From assembly GCF_008831285.2 (NCBI RefSeq), contig NW_022204560.1:1-31593 (forward strand): a DNA stretch of 31,593 nt, given 5' to 3'. Under the pieces are notes generated by a model that saw only the letters and a list, made by a program, of their open reading frames with translations, was not told the DNA's origin and made no database searches. Numbering within the stretch: the stretch's first letter is position 1; each line of letters starts with the position of its first letter. Shown here in pieces: positions 30,143 through 31,593 of the stretch. A program made the position numbers and the translations under genes. The stretch comes from Nymphaea colorata (Eukaryota > Streptophyta > Magnoliopsida > Nymphaeales > Nymphaeaceae).

Positions 30143-31186
30143 TGCACACTCTATCTCTGTCTCTTCTGTCTCTCACGGACGAAATTAAAAGGGTGTGTCT
30201 AGAATCAATTTTGGACATGGATTGAATTTCATGACCCTATCATATTTGATAAATTCGAACAATTAAATTTGCTAATTCGAAATTCTCATGTACCCAGTCT
30301 CTCGTTTTTTTTCATATCTATAAATTGTATCTTCGAGGTTGAATGTGGAAAACAAATTTAAAATTAAATCCATCTGGAATCTGGGTGATTCAATTGGGCA
30401 GCGATGAACAAGCATAAAATACTAGAGTGCTCCTTGGATTTGGTTCTCTACGAAGTGGTTGTACCATTGCAATTTCATGACTGCACTGATACCTAAGAAC
30501 AGTACATTAAGGCTGCAGAACCATTGATTTAATTAAATTCTGAAGTACGTTTTACATTTTAGAACATAGATTAATTACGTGTTTTTTTTGTCACAACGTA
30601 CAAGTATACTGCCTTGAATTCAATAAAAAACAACTTAAATTATGAGATTTAACATATAAAATATGCTAAAGGCAGTCACAGAAATTCAAAGTTAACATTT
30701 GCCTACCAAGTGTAGAAGATGGCTATATTCTCAAGATGCTTTCATTTTCCAGATATGGTGAAACTGAAACGTACAGTTCATTAAGTACCTATGTGGGTTC
30801 AAAGGTACAGCTAGAATTTTTCATGATAGGAGCTGAACTATAGTTTCATAATTTTAACTGGGGTGATATATAATTTTCAAATTTTTATACTGTTAAATTA
30901 AAATTTTTAAAAATTGGATTATATATATATATGGATTTAATTTAGATTTGGAGGTGTAAAAAACAATAGAACTGGAGCCCATTTGCAATTTGCTTACCAA
31001 CACATAAAAAGAGTGAATTGTGTGGACCACTTGGTGCAAGGAAGACATATGCACAAAAAAAAAGGAAGGAGTTAGGTATTTTGGAAATTTTTAAAAAATA
31101 TTCTTTTTGGTGTTTTAACTTTTTTCGATTTCCTTCTCATACCTACGAAAAGTTCACTTTTCATTGACAATGGGCATTTAATCATA
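30140..31186. other. AT-rich stretch without a recognisable gene
   Basis: No coding sequence supported. The segment 30781-30985 (containing GGAGCTGAAC, TTTTAACTGGGGTGATATAT and CTGGAGCCC) resembles a dispersed plant repeat from memory, but no borders are visible. Confidence 0.35.
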
Positions 31187-31224
31187 GCATGCTGGCACAA
31201 AAAAAAAATTGTGCTCCAGCATGC
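31187..31224. repeat. Long hairpin: 14-base arms around an A-run
   Basis: GCATGCTGGCACAA (31187-31200) and TTGTGCTCCAGCATGC (31209-31224) pair with only a two-base bulge around a loop of eight A. The arms are GC-containing in an AT-rich setting, so the hairpin should be stable in DNA or RNA. No gene is next to it. Confidence 0.8.
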
Positions 31225-31593
31225 ACATTAAACCAGCTCCGACACCAGTACTTGTAGAAATTAGGGCAAAAAATAGAAGGGAAAGCTTCTGCTTTGAACG
31301 CTTTCTGATAAGTGTCTCAGGATCAGCATTAGTTGGGTCAGGTGATGCTGCTTTTCCCTCCCAGAAATTTATCATTATCAATTTTAGCTTTTTTTTTTGA
31401 CAAAAAAAATTACAACAACCGGAAAGACGAATCCCACCCAACCCCTTATCCTCATGGTGCTTTAACTTGCATGTTGGTGGTCCCCTTATATAGTTACAGA
31501 AGGTTGATGCTATGGGCTTTGAAACAAGAACTCGCCTACCTGCCCCCACCCCAACCATTGCACCAACTAACAATATAATAAAATGAAACTAAA
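31225..31593. other. Stretch to window end without a recognisable gene
   Basis: Open frames on both strands (for example minus 31178-31573) overlap one another and have no family features. An A/T homopolymer pair (TTTTTTTTTGACAAAAAAAA) lies at about 31390-31410. Confidence 0.35.

Overview
The window looks like nuclear DNA of a flowering plant. It is AT-rich, full of microsatellites, and carries remnants of Ty1/copia and Ty3/gypsy LTR retrotransposons and an Ac-like hAT transposon, all with plant-type initiator-tRNA-Met primer binding sites. I see no complete intact gene, no rRNA or tRNA gene, no CRISPR array and no bacterial-style operon. The species cannot be fixed from the sequence alone.

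Layout. (1) 1-1430: the 5' end of a decayed copia element on the minus strand (gag running off the left edge, a mutated primer binding site, then LTR-like DNA with a TATA box). (2) 1431-6435: mostly non-coding, with two GAGCTCG-rich repeats, microsatellites and a weak split-gene candidate near 4.07-4.44 kb. (3) 6836-7204: a frameshifted minus-strand fragment of a very acidic, lysine-rich protein. (4) 8870-11692: several exon-like segments on the minus strand joined by plausible splice sites with compatible phases; they may belong to one or two host genes that I cannot name. (5) 12.4-12.85 kb: a fresh-looking 235-bp tandem duplication.

(6) 13.9-25.8 kb: a GC-richer nest of LTR elements. Two related LTR-like blocks end in primer binding sites (15175 and 19389). 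A broken hAT transposase lies just after the first. After the second come exon-like host sequence, then a gypsy gag zinc knuckle and a degenerate protease, an unexplained 224-codon open frame, a second LTR copy, and an inverted gag fragment sharing about 245 bp with the first. (7) 25.8-31.6 kb: a decayed minus-strand copia pol (reverse transcriptase with YVDD kept, and RNase H) carrying a 180-bp tandem duplication, then AT-rich intergenic DNA with microsatellites and a strong hairpin.

Nothing here is a clearly new biological system. The points most worth checking are the host-exon-like segments lying between an LTR primer binding site and gag, the complementary inverted gag halves, the orphan open frame, and the unassigned minus-strand split gene at 8.9-11.7 kb.
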